Shown here: positions 19,964 through 28,718 of the stretch, one piece after another
Layout: every line of letters starts with the position of its first letter
Numbering within the stretch: position 1 is the first letter of the stretch
From: an uncultured Methanomicrobiales archaeon
GTDB lineage: Archaea; Halobacteriota; Methanomicrobia; Methanomicrobiales; Methanospirillaceae
NCBI GenBank assembly: GCA_903832665.1
Contig: CAILCG010000016.1
Coordinates: 124,001-188,000 of the forward strand
Reading direction: 5' to 3'
Length of the DNA: 64,000 nt
The notes under the pieces: model-generated
Told to the model about the DNA's origin: nothing
Databases searched by the model: none
The model's input: the letters and a program-made list of their open reading frames with translations, nothing else
Position numbers and translations under genes: made by a program

Positions 19964-20927
19964 TCAGGTGCCGCACACGTTTTTTATCACCCGTGCAAGC
20001 CGCCCGATACCCGTGACGATCTTCTCATCAGTAGAGTTGGAGAAGTTGAGACGCATGGTATTCACCCCGCCCCCATCGATATAGAACGGGGTACCGGGCA
20101 GAACAGCCACGCGTTCCTGCAATGCTGCGTCAAAAACGTCCTGCGATGAGCAGCCATCCGGCAGGGTCACCCAGACAAACATTCCCCCATGGGGCCGGGT
20201 CCAGGTCACCGAGTCCGGGAAGGTATCTGCCATCACGCTGAGCATGCATTCACACTGGTTTTTGTGGGCATCCTAGATCTTTTTTATGTGATGGTCGATG
20301 GTTCCCTGGCTCAGGTACCCGACTGCGATTCTCTGCGACAGGTAATTGGAGTGCAGATCGGAAGCCTGCTTTGCAATCACGATCTGCTCCATGATTGCCT
20401 CAGGCGCCACTATCCATCCGAGCCTCATGCCCGGTGCCAGGATTTTTGAAAATGATCCCGTGATGATGGTCTGTTCGGGAATATATTCCCGGAACGAGGG
20501 CAGGGATCTGCCGGAGAAGTTCAATTCCCCGTAGGCATCATCTTCAATGTACAGGCTGTCCGTTTTCTCAAGGATACCGGCGCTCTCTTTCCGGGATTCC
20601 TCGGTGTAGGTGATGCCCGACGGATTCTGGGAATTTGGAACCCCGTAAAAGAAACGGATATGGTTCTGCCGGCAGGTATCCTTCTGTGGTGGAATACTGC
20701 AGAACGGACCGGCCATCATCGGCAAGGACCCGTGCAGCGGACTGTGCGATCCCGTCCACATCGATGAGTGCGGGGTTCGGGAGACCGCCTGCAAAAGAGA
20801 TGATCCCGGGATTCTCGGTGACCTTGAGGATCTCGCGGATAAAGGATTTGGGAGTTTTTGCCATTCTCTGTGCGAAATGGTACTGCCGTCCAGCAGTACC
20901 GGAAAGGGGAGAAGGAGAGGATTTCAT
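19964..20927 (-). pseudogene. Broken PLP-dependent aminotransferase (fold type I, LysN/MocR-like class)
   Basis: Three pieces of one aminotransferase lie in order on the reverse strand. The N-terminal piece (ATG at 20927) contains IREILKVTENPGIISFAGGLPNP and ends at YSTTEGYLP. The middle piece (frame shifted) starts at HIRFFYGVPNSQNPSG and includes the PLP-lysine region ITGSFSKILAPGMRLGW. The C-terminal piece has RPHGGMFVWVTLP and TMRLNFS. Compared with the family, about 90-100 residues are missing between the first two pieces, with a frame change, so an internal deletion is likely. The middle and last pieces are in the same frame, separated only by a TAG at 20273-20275. Intact relatives transaminate 2-aminoadipate, branched-chain or aromatic amino acids. 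With the cofactor-binding middle partly deleted, activity is not expected. Confidence 0.85.
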
Positions 20928-21110
20928 AAATCGCCTGGTACCTGCTATTACGAAGAACAGTTTGGATGTATATATTGTTAAAACTGCATCTGTCGAAACA
21001 TTATCACCAAGCATTTTTTTTAAGAAAAATCCCCGGAGAGCAAGAGCAACGGTACACTTTCACCCTGCCCACGGCATTTTTTCTTATATCCGGGTAAGCC
21101 ACTGTGCTGT

Positions 21111-21287
21111 ATGCTAACCAGAACAATTCCCCGCGAAGAGTACCGCGTCCAGACATCCGGCAGGATACGGGAGAAGATCCGGGAAGTATTCGGGCAGGAG
21201 ACTTCCATGAATGATGACGTCCTCTTGAGATGCTACACCCTCAGCAACGAAGGGGATCTTGTCATGATATTGCGCGGATATCCATAA
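21111..21287 (+). CDS. Small hypothetical protein, 58 residues
   Basis: The open frame runs from ATG at 21111 to TAA at 21287. The product is charged and soluble, with the segments RIREKIREVFGQE and NDDVLLRCYTL followed by GDLVMILRGYP. Amino acid composition and third-base pattern look like coding sequence, and no competing gene overlaps it. No clear ribosome-binding site is visible. I do not recognise the family. It lies between the aminotransferase pseudogene and tRNA-Thr. It could also be a remnant. Confidence 0.45.
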   Translation: MLTRTIPREEYRVQTSGRIREKIREVFGQETSMNDDVLLRCYTLSNEGDLVMILRGYP

Positions 21288-21333
21288 ACTTTTCAGAAAG
21301 ACTGCGCTCGATGAAAAAAACGAGAAGAATAAG

Positions 21334-21407
21334 AGCCTATGCCGAGATTTGAACTCGGGACTTCCTCCTTACCAAGGAGGCACACTGCCGGGCTGTGTCA
21401 CATAGGC
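21334..21407 (-). tRNA. tRNA-Thr(GGT)
   Basis: The reverse strand folds into a complete cloverleaf. The acceptor is GCCTATG/CATAGGC (7 bp). The D stem is ACAC/GTGT, and the anticodon stem CCTCC/GGAGG holds the loop TTGGTAA (anticodon GGT). The T stem is CCGAG/CTCGG with loop TTCAAAT. The discriminator base is U and CCA is not encoded; there is no intron. The anticodon GGT reads ACC and ACU threonine codons. Confidence 0.95.
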
Positions 21408-21929
21408 ATTTTTTCACAATCGCCTTATTCAGGGTGCCCGGATTTGCTGAGCCTCTTGAAGCGGATTGCCTAACAAAGTTGTAAGTCATCCCTATAAAAC
21501 ATTGCGGAAAGAACCGGGTAAATCCGGGTCATTTTCCCTGAACACAGAGGGACCCCGATTTGACTGTCATCCGGAGCGCACGAATGGGGGTGAGGCATGG
21601 TGCGATTATTTTAGAGAATCAGTCCCGGAGGCTATACAATATTTTTGACAGAATTATACTGATTAATGCCGGGGAAACCATCCTGCGAAATGGGTTCTCG
21701 CGTTTGGGGAACACTGATGGAGCGTACTTCAGCGTTGCTAAAAGTGACCCCAATCGTCTCATGAAACAGCCATAAGGCAGCAATTAAAATCCAGCAGTAA
21801 AGGGAAGATCTGACATGATGTTCCCCCGACAAACAGAAGGGGTGACGCTCCACAGTACCAGAAAAGAAGAAGCCGGGAAAAAGACCCTGTTAGAAAAATA
21901 TGGTTTAATATCTGCATGATCAAGATGCG
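21408..21929 (+). other. Intergenic stretch, no gene seen
   Basis: About 520 bases between tRNA-Thr and the first family A copy. Short open frames exist but have no ribosome-binding sites, no recognisable motifs and no coding-like base pattern. I see no clear structure in it. Confidence 0.5.
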
Positions 21930-22205
21930 ATGAACCCGCCGCCCCCTACGGGGCGCCCCCGCGGCGGCTAAATACGTAAAAATGAAAATGAAGGAAACCT
22001 CCTTGCCCTGCCGTGCCTCGGAGAGGCCCTGAGGCAGGGGATCATCGTAATGATCAGAGTCAGATTGAATTCCCATTCATATGCGTACTCCTTGATAATC
22101 AAAATCCTGGAAACCCACTGCCCCACCATGCTTTGGTGAGTCCCGAAGCCCGGGGACCATCGAAAGATTGGAGTCGAATATGAACTCCCGTTCATATTCA
22201 ATTTC
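21930..22205 (+). repeat. Dispersed repeat family A, one good copy followed by one degenerate copy
   Basis: The first copy (about 21930-22085) has the GGAAACCTCCTTGCC block and the hairpin core with GAGGCCCTGAGGCAGGGG. A second, eroded copy follows directly (about 22097-22205: GGAAACCCACTGCCCCACCA, then GAAGCCCGGGGACCATCG). Both copies end with a similar ATTCATAT-containing tail. Non-coding. Confidence 0.65.
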
Positions 22206-22292
22206 CCCAAAACCTGCGCTGAAAACTAACAACAATAGAATGATTTTTTCAAAAAGTCCTGAATGACTTCCAAAAAAGATAAAATTATTTCG

Positions 22293-22437
22293 GCCCTGTT
22301 GAAATCCTATTTCCGGTGATTCACTTTCTCTTACATGTGGTTTGGAGGGTGACTTCCTCTCTCACCCAGAGGGTGGGCAGCCCAACAGGTGCATCTCCTT
22401 GACCCCCCCCTCTTTTTTTTGAGGGTTTCAACAGAGC
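22293..22437 (+). repeat. Family B element, 145-bp internally deleted copy
   Basis: The ends GCCCTGTTGAAATCC (22293) and GGGTTTCAACAGAGC (to 22437) are inverted repeats matching at 13 of 15 positions. Between them only the left part of family B is kept (GAGGGTGACTTCCTCTCTCA, CATCTCCTTGACCCCC). The right half is missing. It lies immediately beyond the mscS stop codon. Confidence 0.65.
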
Positions 22438-22439
22438 CA

Positions 22440-23486
22440 TTATTTCTTTAACCGGACTTCCATCTGGGGGAAGGGGATCTCGATGCCTTCTGCGGCAAAG
22501 CGTTCTGCGATCTGCGAATTGAGGGAATCCTTTACCTCATCCGGAAGATTGTATTTTCGTGCCCAGACGTACAGGATAAACTTCAGGCTGGAATCCTGGA
22601 ACTCCAAGAAGAATACTTTCGGCGCAGGATCGTCAAGGAGATAGTCGGTCTTTTCGATCGTACTGCAGGCAATCTCCATCAGGATCTCTTTTACCCGTTT
22701 TGGATCGCTGCCATACGCAACCGAGACCGGGAGAGTAATACGGAGTTTCTGGTCCGGCTCTGCATAGTTGATGATGATATTGGTGGTGATCTTATTGTTG
22801 GGGATCGTGACAATCTGGTAATCCAGGGTCTTGAGACGGGTGCTTCTCGGCCCAATGCTGATCACGTCCCCATAGTACTGGTCCACTTTTATCCGGTCGC
22901 CCACCTTGAACGGTTTGTCGACCGTTATGATTGCCCCGCCAAAAAAATTGGAGATGATATCCTGGGCTGCCAGGGCAACGGCCAGCCCGGCGATACCGGC
23001 CCCTGCAAGGAAGGGGGTGATATCGACTTCAAAGATGGACAGGATGACCATGATGGCGGCAAACCAGACAACATACTTGACCACGAGTTCGAGCAGTTCC
23101 ACCAGCCGGTCATCCCAATCCCCTTCGGATTGCTCGGCCAGTTCATGGCCATAGATCGCGATGATGTCATGAAGGAAGGACGAGACGATCCATGCGCCGA
23201 TCACAATATAGAAGGCGGTAACGAAGCGGGGATCGAGCAGCCACTGCAGACTTGCGGGCAAGATGCCAAAATGGCTGATGGCAAAATAGCACGCGACTAC
23301 GATGATTGCGATCTGTACTGGGGTACCGATGGCCGCGATGATGATATCATCCCATCTCGTTTCCGTCTCACCGGCCTTGGTCTTGAGCCAGTTCACTACC
23401 TCCCGAACGACAAGGGCAAGCAGTATCCCGATAACTACCGTTGCAGCTGCATACACATAGCTGATATCTGAAATCCCGGACTCCAT
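22440..23486 (-). CDS. mscS: Small-conductance mechanosensitive channel, MscS family
   Basis: The 348-residue inner-membrane channel opens under membrane tension to release osmolytes on hypo-osmotic shock. Several transmembrane segments occupy the first half. The pore-lining helix and following beta domain are clear: GAGIAGLAVALAAQDIISNF, then FGGAIITVDKPFKVGDRI, QYYGDVISIGPRSTRLKT and PNNKITTNIIINY. A C-terminal alpha/beta domain ends PFPQMEVRLKK, as in typical MscS proteins. I chose the ATG at 23486 (MESGISDISY) over an upstream start because the hydrophobic segment follows it at normal spacing. The gene is divergent from hypD with only 44 bp between starts, so promoters overlap. A family B relic touches the 3' end. 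Assignment to the family is firm; gating properties are unknown. Confidence 0.93.
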   Translation of the reverse strand: MESGISDISYVYAAATVVIGILLALVVREVVNWLKTKAGETETRWDDIIIAAIGTPVQIAIIVVACYFAISHFGILPASLQWLLDPRFVTAFYIVIGAWIVSSFLHDIIAIYGHELAEQSEGDWDDRLVELLELVVKYVVWFAAIMVILSIFEVDITPFLAGAGIAGLAVALAAQDIISNFFGGAIITVDKPFKVGDRIKVDQYYGDVISIGPRSTRLKTLDYQIVTIPNNKITTNIIINYAEPDQKLRITLPVSVAYGSDPKRVKEILMEIACSTIEKTDYLLDDPAPKVFFLEFQDSSLKFILYVWARKYNLPDEVKDSLNSQIAERFAAEGIEIPFPQMEVRLKK

Positions 23487-23530
23487 GTACGTAGTCTTAT
23501 GTGACCAAACGTAAATAATATTGAGATTAC

Positions 23531-24559
23531 ATGGCGACGGGGACTGATATTGCCAAGACACTTGCCGAGCTCGTTGACCGGGATATGACCTTTATGCATA
23601 TCTGCGGTACGCATGAAGCATCCATTGCGCGATCCGGCCTGCGGAGCATCCTGCCCGAACAGCTGAAGATTGTTATGGGCCCGGGATGCCCGGTCTGTAT
23701 CACCCCGCAGGGCGAGATTGATGCAGCCCTCGATCTCGTTGAGAAGGATTGCATTATCGCGACCTACGGGGATCTGCTACGGGTGCCCGGGTCAAAAGGC
23801 TCACTGGAATCCTGTGGGGGAGATATCCGGGTGGTGCAGGGCGTTCACAAGGCCGTAGAGATTGCCGAGAAGACAGACAAGGAAGTTGTCTTTATCTCGG
23901 TGGGATTTGAGACCACGGCACCCACAGTTGCGGCAACGCTCCTCACCCGGCCCCCCAAAAACTTCTCGATCCTCTCCTGCCACCGCATCGTCCCCCCGGC
24001 AATGAAATGGCTGCTGGAGCAGGGCGAGGCAAAACTTCACGGGTTCATGCTTCCCGGCCATGTCTGCGCGATCATGGGCTATGATGAGTATGAACAGTTC
24101 CCGGTGCCGCAGGTTGTAGCGGGCTTTGAACCCGAAGATATCCTCCTGGGCCTGCTCATGCTGGTGAAGCAGGTGAAGGAAGGGACCCACCGGGTTGATA
24201 ATGCGTACCCGAGGGTGGTCTCCCGCGAAGGTAACGTGAAGGCAAAGAAGCTCATGTACGAAGTCTTTGAGACTGCCGATGTTGAATGGCGTGGGTTCCC
24301 GGTAATTGCGGGCTCCGGCTTACGGCTCAAACATGAGTTCGAACAGTACGATGCCCAGAAGAAATTCGATATCGTCTTCAAGCACATCAGCAAGCACTCC
24401 GCCTGTGTCTGCGATAAGGTGCTGAGAGGGATCGCGTCGCCTTCGGACTGTAAACTCTACGGGAAGGTCTGCACGCCGCGAAACCCGGTCGGTCCCTGCA
24501 TGGTCAGCCATGAAGGGGCCTGCAAGATCTGGCATATGTACCACGCGAAGAAAGCGTGA
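23531..24559 (+). CDS. hypD: [NiFe]-hydrogenase maturation protein HypD
   Basis: HypD is the iron-sulfur scaffold that, with HypC, carries the Fe(CN)2CO unit during assembly of the [NiFe] hydrogenase active site. The 342-residue protein has the diagnostic motifs: CGTHEASIARSGLR with Cys25, GPGCPVCITPQ with Cys53 and Cys56, SVGFETTAPT in the central domain, and a Cys-rich C-terminal region (SACVCDKV, DCKLYGKVC, GPCMVSHEGAC) that binds a [4Fe-4S] cluster. Length is normal for the family. It stands alone here; other hyp genes are not in the window, as is common in archaea. The presence of hypD agrees with a hydrogenotrophic methanogen. It is divergent from mscS across 44 bp. Confidence 0.97.
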   Translation: MATGTDIAKTLAELVDRDMTFMHICGTHEASIARSGLRSILPEQLKIVMGPGCPVCITPQGEIDAALDLVEKDCIIATYGDLLRVPGSKGSLESCGGDIRVVQGVHKAVEIAEKTDKEVVFISVGFETTAPTVAATLLTRPPKNFSILSCHRIVPPAMKWLLEQGEAKLHGFMLPGHVCAIMGYDEYEQFPVPQVVAGFEPEDILLGLLMLVKQVKEGTHRVDNAYPRVVSREGNVKAKKLMYEVFETADVEWRGFPVIAGSGLRLKHEFEQYDAQKKFDIVFKHISKHSACVCDKVLRGIASPSDCKLYGKVCTPRNPVGPCMVSHEGACKIWHMYHAKKA

Positions 24560-24566
24560 CGAATTA

Positions 24567-24585
24567 TTTCTTTTTTTTCTTTTTT
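24567..24585 (+). terminator. T-tract terminator after hypD
   Basis: Two runs of T (TTTCTTTTTTTTCTTTTTT) start about eight bases after the hypD stop. This is a typical archaeal oligo-T terminator. The remaining spacer to 24870 has no gene that I can support. Confidence 0.55.
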
Positions 24586-24870
24586 GGTGCGGGAATTTTT
24601 GGTGGAAAGCCTTCACGAGGAGGACGCAGACACTCCGGGAAACCCCCCGGCTTTTCATGCCTCTGCCCTGTCATACGGGCATCCACCATAATCGCAATAA
24701 CCCTAATAATGAAAAACCCGGGGTCATGGGGATGCTTCCCCTGAGCGGCTTCTCTCTGGAAGATGCGTGAGGAATAACTCTCCTACATGAGTGCTACAAT
24801 TTCGCGAATTATCGAAAAATTGTGCTTAAACAGAGAAAAAATGATAAAAAAATGGATGAATTATTTTAGA

Positions 24871-26319
24871 TTATTGTTTCTTTCTCATTACGAAAAGACC
24901 GACTAAACCAACTGCACCGACTACAACGAGACCGGGAAGACCGGGGCTCTGGGTTGTTGAGGGAGGTGCCATCTGGGTCTTGGCCGGAGTTGTTACCGGA
25001 GCACTGGTGGTGGTGAGTGGTGCCGGGGTTACCTGGCTACCGGAGACTGGAGCTGAAGTTGAGGGCGCTTCTTTTGCCACCTTGAAGAAGAGCGCATAGG
25101 TGCTGAAGTGAGTAATCTGGGCGCTGGCCGTGTAGGTAACCGGGTCCACTACCGTGGGAACCGTTGCCCAGCTGTGGGACGCTGCGTCATAGTACTGGAT
25201 TGTCATTGCTGCGGTGTCGCCATTTACCTTCGCGAGTGCATCGGCCCACTGTGCGGGTATCAGCGAGAAGCTCAGGGTAACAGACCCACCGGTAAACTGT
25301 GCCCCGGAGGGTTCACATTCTACCGAGTAGCCGGAGAACGAATATACTCCACCCTGGCTTGCTGCCAGGTCCGGGAGGGTAGCCGGGTCCATGGGGGTAA
25401 TGGTGATCTGACCAACGGGCTGGCCGGTACCGGAGACTACCTTTGTTCCGGTGTTGATGTCCAGCGATGAAGAGAATCCTGCTGCCGGGTCTGTCTCAAT
25501 CGCGTACTGGGCAAGAACCTGTCCGTCTTCATTATGGAGGATAGTTGCTGAGGTTCCGGAAATTCCGGGAGGAGCTAACAGTTTCCCGGGACCTGCCTGT
25601 GGGGCTCCCTGGCCTTGACCGGTGTTACCGCCATCAGAGCCGCCATATCCTTCTGATCCGCCGCCGGGGTTAAGGGGTGCCGGGGGTGCAACGATAGCAA
25701 AAGTCTGATACAGGAGAGGTGCACCGTTATTGGTGACTTCAACGGTCAGATGACCGGTGTTGACATTGGTCACGGTAAAACTCAAGGGTGCTGAAACGAC
25801 CGGAGCCGCTACATCTCCTGCTACACTGTAATCGATACCGGTCATGGTAGAAGTTTTTGTAAGTGCCGTAAGGGTCACATCATAATTTCCCGCCTTGATG
25901 TTCTGGTTTGCGGTTATGGTGTTGGTACCCGCAGTCTTGGCCGGGGAGTATTCCGCGCCGCCGTACTTCACGGTGAGGGGGTTCTTCGATAACGTGACAC
26001 CGGTTGTCGTCAGCGTTGTTACTGATGTACCCGTAGTGAACGCAAAGGGCATGTTGACGCCGCTGAGTGAGACCGAAGTTGACGGGGTCACAAGGTCTGT
26101 CGAAGTTATCCGGTAGCTGAAGTGATCCCCGGTGTTGAGGCCTCCAACCTGGATACTGATTACGTCACCAGAGTGCACGTTGTTCACATCGGCAGGCGAA
26201 TTCAGCGTGGCGGATGGAATTGCCGGCGCTGCCGAAACAGCGGGTATTGCGGCCAGGAACATCAATGCTACCAGCAGGATGCCAAAAACCGCGTATCTTG
26301 TCGTTCTCATTTCGTTCAT
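24871..26319 (-). CDS. Secreted surface protein with C-terminal membrane anchor
   Basis: The 482-residue protein begins with a signal peptide (charged MNEMRTTR, hydrophobic core, probable cleavage after AVSA near residue 30). The ectodomain is rich in Thr, Ser and Gly, with beta-type sequence and a Gly-rich linker around residues 215-240 (GGGSEGYGGSDGG). A Thr/Pro-rich stalk follows. The C-terminus has SPGLPG followed by a hydrophobic helix and RKKQ, which resembles the PGF-CTERM-like sorting/anchor signals of methanogen surface proteins. The segment around residues 340-440 (FSLIPAQWADALAKV, VDPVTYTASAQITHFSTYAL) matches a repeat often found in Methanomicrobiales surface proteins. Function is unknown; a cell-envelope or adhesive role is inferred. 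It is monocistronic and has a clear spacer on both sides. Confidence 0.85.
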   Translation of the reverse strand: MNEMRTTRYAVFGILLVALMFLAAIPAVSAAPAIPSATLNSPADVNNVHSGDVISIQVGGLNTGDHFSYRITSTDLVTPSTSVSLSGVNMPFAFTTGTSVTTLTTTGVTLSKNPLTVKYGGAEYSPAKTAGTNTITANQNIKAGNYDVTLTALTKTSTMTGIDYSVAGDVAAPVVSAPLSFTVTNVNTGHLTVEVTNNGAPLLYQTFAIVAPPAPLNPGGGSEGYGGSDGGNTGQGQGAPQAGPGKLLAPPGISGTSATILHNEDGQVLAQYAIETDPAAGFSSSLDINTGTKVVSGTGQPVGQITITPMDPATLPDLAASQGGVYSFSGYSVECEPSGAQFTGGSVTLSFSLIPAQWADALAKVNGDTAAMTIQYYDAASHSWATVPTVVDPVTYTASAQITHFSTYALFFKVAKEAPSTSAPVSGSQVTPAPLTTTSAPVTTPAKTQMAPPSTTQSPGLPGLVVVGAVGLVGLFVMRKKQ

Positions 26320-26611
26320 CGTTTAGTCATCTCCGGAAAATATTACATTTCCTTTATTTTAATAGACTTTAAACGTTACGATTTTTATGAAAAAGAAAAA
26401 TTATTATTCCGGCTAGGGTGGATCCAGGACAGCCAGAGACGAAGAATATTCACACCGGGGAGAAATTTCGGCGCATTAGACATCTCTGCTTTGTTATATA
26501 GATATCCGGACATTTTGATCCCAATCCTGCCGGAAGAGCGTTTTTCCCAGATGTCAAGAGTAATATTCATAAATTCATTATAAAAATTATTTCTTAACAA
26601 CGTTGACCTGC

Positions 26612-26920
26612 TTAATAAAGCAGTAGAACCTGCTGAATCCGGTCAGTACGACGACGTGCCGATCTCGTAAACAGGGTCATAAAATTCGATAGCAGCAACG
26701 TGAATATCTGGTTTAACAAAGGCATAATTCTTTTCAAAATGTGCAATACCAAGGTACCCTGAATTCGTTTGCACAAGCTGCGGATACCGACACCAATTTC
26801 ATTGAGGCGTGATATGACAAATGCATGATGCTTATGGAACCCTAAACGTACCTTGAAGCGATTCATGCATCCAATATTGTCTTGAAGATCGATCCACATT
26901 ACGGACATGATCGTGAACAA
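26612..26920 (-). CDS. Doubtful 102-residue frame in a gene-poor stretch
   Basis: This is the only sizeable frame between 26320 and 27243. The product is basic with a hydrophobic C-terminal half (LHILKRIMPLLNQIFTLLLS). No ribosome-binding site and no family are recognised. A second reverse frame across its 3' half also reads as plausible protein (GIAHFEKNYAFVKPDIHVAA), which suggests a decayed gene with a frameshift. The rest of this 900-base spacer (26320-26611 and 26921-27243) holds only AT-rich sequence and no gene that I can support. Confidence 0.25.
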   Translation of the reverse strand: MFTIMSVMWIDLQDNIGCMNRFKVRLGFHKHHAFVISRLNEIGVGIRSLCKRIQGTLVLHILKRIMPLLNQIFTLLLSNFMTLFTRSARRRTDRIQQVLLLY

Positions 26921-27243
26921 CGGAACCCTGTACAGAAGAAAATTAGGGAGTCAGTCAGTTTCTCCCATGAGTCTGCGGGGATACAAACGAAGTTGTCTTA
27001 CTGAGAGGAAAGGTCCGCGGTAGTTTATGAGACCTGGCTCCACCTGATTTTCCCAAATAACCACTCGCCCCAACGGTTCACCCGGAAAGATGCCTGATTG
27101 GCAGGATATGGCATCCTAACGATTCAGGGAAAAAATACGATCATCCCATTTGGTAAAGGAGAGCGGAAGAAATGATGAAATTATGGAAAAAAGGAATGTT
27201 AGTGAAGGTGTACTGTTAATTAAAAAAATTGGATACTCTCCCG

Positions 27244-27828
27244 TCACCCACCCAGCTCCGCGATCATCCCCACGACATGCTGAGCGGTACCGGGATCCAG
27301 TACTCTCATCAAAACCAGTCCGGCAATTGCCGCAAACACGGTCCAGAATACCTTCTTTACCTGCTCGTTCTTCCCAAGGGTCTCGATGATTGCTCCGGTG
27401 TCTACGTGCATTCCCTGCCGGATGATCCCGGGCAGGAAGACAAAGAGTGGAAGGAAGATCATCGCCGCTCCCATAAAGGCTAGGGTCAGCTCGGTCCTTG
27501 AAGCAAGGTAGAGGCCCGCCGGGATACTGAACACGAGAGCCAGCACGGCCGCCAAAACCACCTCTCCGAACCAGAAGTAGTGTCTCTTCTCCCGGCAGGT
27601 TGCCCGTTCCTCATCGTCAAGCGCTGATATATCGAAGATGCCAACCGCGCTCAGCATTCCGTACCAGACCGCATGGGTCTCTTCAGGGTCCGCGACAATC
27701 CCTAGGAAGAGGATCGCAACCGGAACTATGAGGAGGATGAACGGCAGGTGCGCAAGGAGAAAAATAATGGCGAGGAGGATCCCCGCACCACAGATGGACA
27801 CCCGGGTCTGCACCACGTCCTCAAACAT
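27244..27828 (-). CDS. Unrecognised multi-spanning membrane protein, 194 residues
   Basis: The start at 27828 (MFEDVVQTRV) overlaps the end of the upstream gene by eight bases, a sign of translational coupling. A longer frame exists upstream but has low-complexity shadow sequence. The protein has about five hydrophobic helices: residues about 10-45 (probably two), 93-115, 120-145 and a C-terminal one near 170-188. A soluble charged loop lies between (ADPEETHAVWYGML, LDDEERATCREKRHYFWFG). There is no signal for a known transporter or enzyme. It is the last gene of a reverse-strand set running from 28448 to 27244, perhaps from 29222. Function is unknown; membrane location is supported by hydrophobicity alone. 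Confidence 0.75.
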   Translation of the reverse strand: MFEDVVQTRVSICGAGILLAIIFLLAHLPFILLIVPVAILFLGIVADPEETHAVWYGMLSAVGIFDISALDDEERATCREKRHYFWFGEVVLAAVLALVFSIPAGLYLASRTELTLAFMGAAMIFLPLFVFLPGIIRQGMHVDTGAIIETLGKNEQVKKVFWTVFAAIAGLVLMRVLDPGTAQHVVGMIAELGG

Positions 27829-28294
27829 CGTCCCCGTCCGCAGCGATAGTGAACTCAAAGACCGGACTCGTGCAGCCGCCATTGCCCGGCCCAAAGTCGC
27901 GTTCTTTCCCCATCCGGTTTCTTGCCCGTTTGGCGGTCCGGATGCGGACCGTGTGGATCCCCGGGGCCCGGGGGTACACGCGGCGTCCGTCCACATCCCG
28001 CATCTCCCGGTAGTGCGGGATCTCGAACCAGTACGGCCAGAAGCGGACCCCCCGGGGGATATCGGTGCCCCGCCGGAGATCCTGCAGCCGCATGGGGAAG
28101 AGGTTGTCATAAATGATATCGATGATCAGGTCCTCATCACTCGCTTCCCGGTGCAGCTCCAGTTCATAGAAGATCGGGTTGCGCCGGACCACCTCCATGG
28201 ATAGGGGCGTCTCCTTTGTGAGGGGGGCCAGGCCGCTCCAGGTGCCCCGGTAGAGGCCCGTCACGGTTGCGACCGGTAAGACTTCAGCTCCCAT
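27821..28294 (-). CDS. Unrecognised soluble protein, 157 residues
   Basis: I start it at the ATG at 28294 (MGAEVLPVATVTG); the upstream extension is shadow sequence of the next gene. It overlaps the 54-residue gene upstream by 11 bases and the membrane-protein gene downstream by eight, so all three are probably translated together. The product is rich in Arg and aromatic residues and appears mostly beta-strand (GVRFWPYWFEIPHYREMRDV, RRVYPRAPGIHTVRIRT). It has no Cys pairs, signal peptide or membrane segments. The pattern would suit a small structural or ligand-binding beta domain, but I do not recognise the family and give no function. Confidence 0.7.
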   Translation of the reverse strand: MGAEVLPVATVTGLYRGTWSGLAPLTKETPLSMEVVRRNPIFYELELHREASDEDLIIDIIYDNLFPMRLQDLRRGTDIPRGVRFWPYWFEIPHYREMRDVDGRRVYPRAPGIHTVRIRTAKRARNRMGKERDFGPGNGGCTSPVFEFTIAADGDDV

Positions 28295-28448
28295 GATGCA
28301 ACTCCTTGTAATGCTCATGCTCTTTGCGGAGTCGTTTGAATTCCTCGACAATCTCATCGTACCGGCCGATTCGCTGGTAGATGACAAACAGCAGGGGGTA
28401 CACCGGGAGCACCGCTCCCAGGATGACCCCCAGAACTTCCGTTTCCAT
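28284..28448 (-). CDS. Small single-span membrane protein, 54 residues
   Basis: The ATG at 28448 has an excellent ribosome-binding site (AAAGGAGG, seven bases upstream), which decides the start. The N-terminal half is a hydrophobic helix (VLGVILGAVLPVYPLLFVIY). The C-terminal half is a charged, probably coiled segment (RYDEIVEEFKRLRKEHEHYK). This layout resembles small phage-type or toxin-like membrane proteins only in general shape. It opens the overlapping set 28448-27244. The spacer of 270 bases upstream (28449-28718) contains short inverted repeats such as GGATCAGATTCGTGATCC near 28600. Confidence 0.75.
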   Translation of the reverse strand: METEVLGVILGAVLPVYPLLFVIYQRIGRYDEIVEEFKRLRKEHEHYKELHHGS

Positions 28449-28718
28449 AAGTAAACCTCCTTTGAAAAAATTTCCTGCACCGGGATGAGGGGATGTTATC
28501 CCTTTCCCGTGCCGGTATGGTGTGTCGGGAGTGAATTGCGGGATCCGTATTTGCCGGCCGGGTTTTTTCAGCCAGGGTGTTCCTGGTGGCTTCACCGGAT
28601 CAGATTCGTGATCCTTTCCGGTAAATTCCGCTTCAGCCCCCCGGCTTTTTCCTGCTGGTGACCCGGCTCAACCAGCACCCGCTTCACTCTCCCGTCTCAC
28701 ACCGTAGAATTCACTTCA

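Noticed and set aside
21334-21407. tRNA-Thr as an integration site for the 27-31 kb island
   Set aside because: There is no integrase, and I see no duplicated tRNA 3' end further along. The island lies 6 kb away with ordinary genes between.
26612-26920. A transposase remnant in the gene-poor stretch after the surface protein
   Set aside because: No zinc ribbon, catalytic motif or inverted ends are visible. Kept only as a doubtful frame.
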